From positions 1 to 13,778 of the forward strand of contig DUGG01000045.1 in NCBI GenBank assembly GCA_013331515.1: a DNA stretch of 13,778 nucleotides, given 5' to 3'. Source of the DNA: Candidatus Woesearchaeota archaeon (GTDB taxonomy: Archaea; Nanobdellota; Nanobdellia; Woesearchaeales; UBA10216). The notes under the pieces are model-generated. The model was not told the origin of the DNA. It was given only the letters and a program-made list of their open reading frames with translations, and ran no database searches. Position 1 is the stretch's first letter. Each line of letters starts with the position of its first letter. This document shows positions 13,751 to 13,778 of the stretch, piece after piece. Position numbers and translations under genes: made by a program.

Positions 13751-13778
13751 GGTATGAAACCCATTTGAGCAATCAGCG

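Noticed and set aside
13710..13757. Fifteen-codon open frame spanning the right-end hairpin
   Set aside because: Too short, no ribosome site, and largely made of the hairpin itself.
13731..13765. Possible CRISPR repeat, because the segment ends in ATGAAAC
   Set aside because: Only one copy is present and no spacer-repeat pattern is seen anywhere in the window.
13251..13772. Minus-strand open frame of 173 codons at the right end
   Set aside because: It runs antisense to the hexapeptide acetyltransferase, and its residues reflect the reverse of the repeats. Its start would lie before the hairpin, with no TATA box seen.

Overview
This window reads as a chromosomal segment from an archaeon that builds surface glycans. 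The archaeal assignment rests on promoters. TTTAAATA/TTTATAAA-type TATA boxes sit 25-30 bases before several start codons, which is the geometry of leaderless archaeal mRNAs. Genes inside operons instead carry Shine-Dalgarno-like GGAG or GGTGA motifs or ATGA overlaps. The lineage cannot be fixed from sequence reading alone. A Euryarchaeota- or DPANN-like genome of roughly 50% GC would fit.

Layout, left to right. (1) 1-2170, minus strand: an operon of a family 2 glycosyltransferase (GT2), a DegT/perosamine-synthase-like aminotransferase, and the first 34 codons of a gene that runs off the left edge. (2) 2226-6900, plus strand: a GT2-methyltransferase fusion, a DUF2079 multi-spanning membrane protein and a family 4 glycosyltransferase (GT4-A). 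The fusion and the GT2 of block 1 diverge from one shared TATA box. (3) 6902-9305, minus strand: an operon of a zinc-motif sugar C-methyltransferase, a cupin sugar epimerase/isomerase and a short-chain dehydrogenase. (4) 9405-10439, plus strand: GT4-B, a close paralogue of GT4-A. (5) 10429-11601, minus strand: a third, more canonical glycosyltransferase (GT4-C). (6) 11699-13653, plus strand: an operon of a second cupin, a second DegT aminotransferase and a left-handed beta-helix acetyltransferase. The last 125 bases hold a GC-rich hairpin and no recognised gene.

Taken together, the proteins can modify nucleotide sugars (amination, N-acylation, C-methylation, epimerisation/isomerisation, keto reduction). 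They can also charge a polyprenyl carrier (GT2) and extend a glycan (three GT4s). DUF2079 may be a membrane GT-C-like transferase. No nucleotidyltransferase, 4,6-dehydratase, flippase or oligosaccharyltransferase is present, so precursor supply and export must be encoded elsewhere. The most notable points are the GT2-methyltransferase fusion, the shared divergent TATA box, two sugar-modification cassettes with matching cupins, and directly repeated GT4 genes flanking one of those cassettes.
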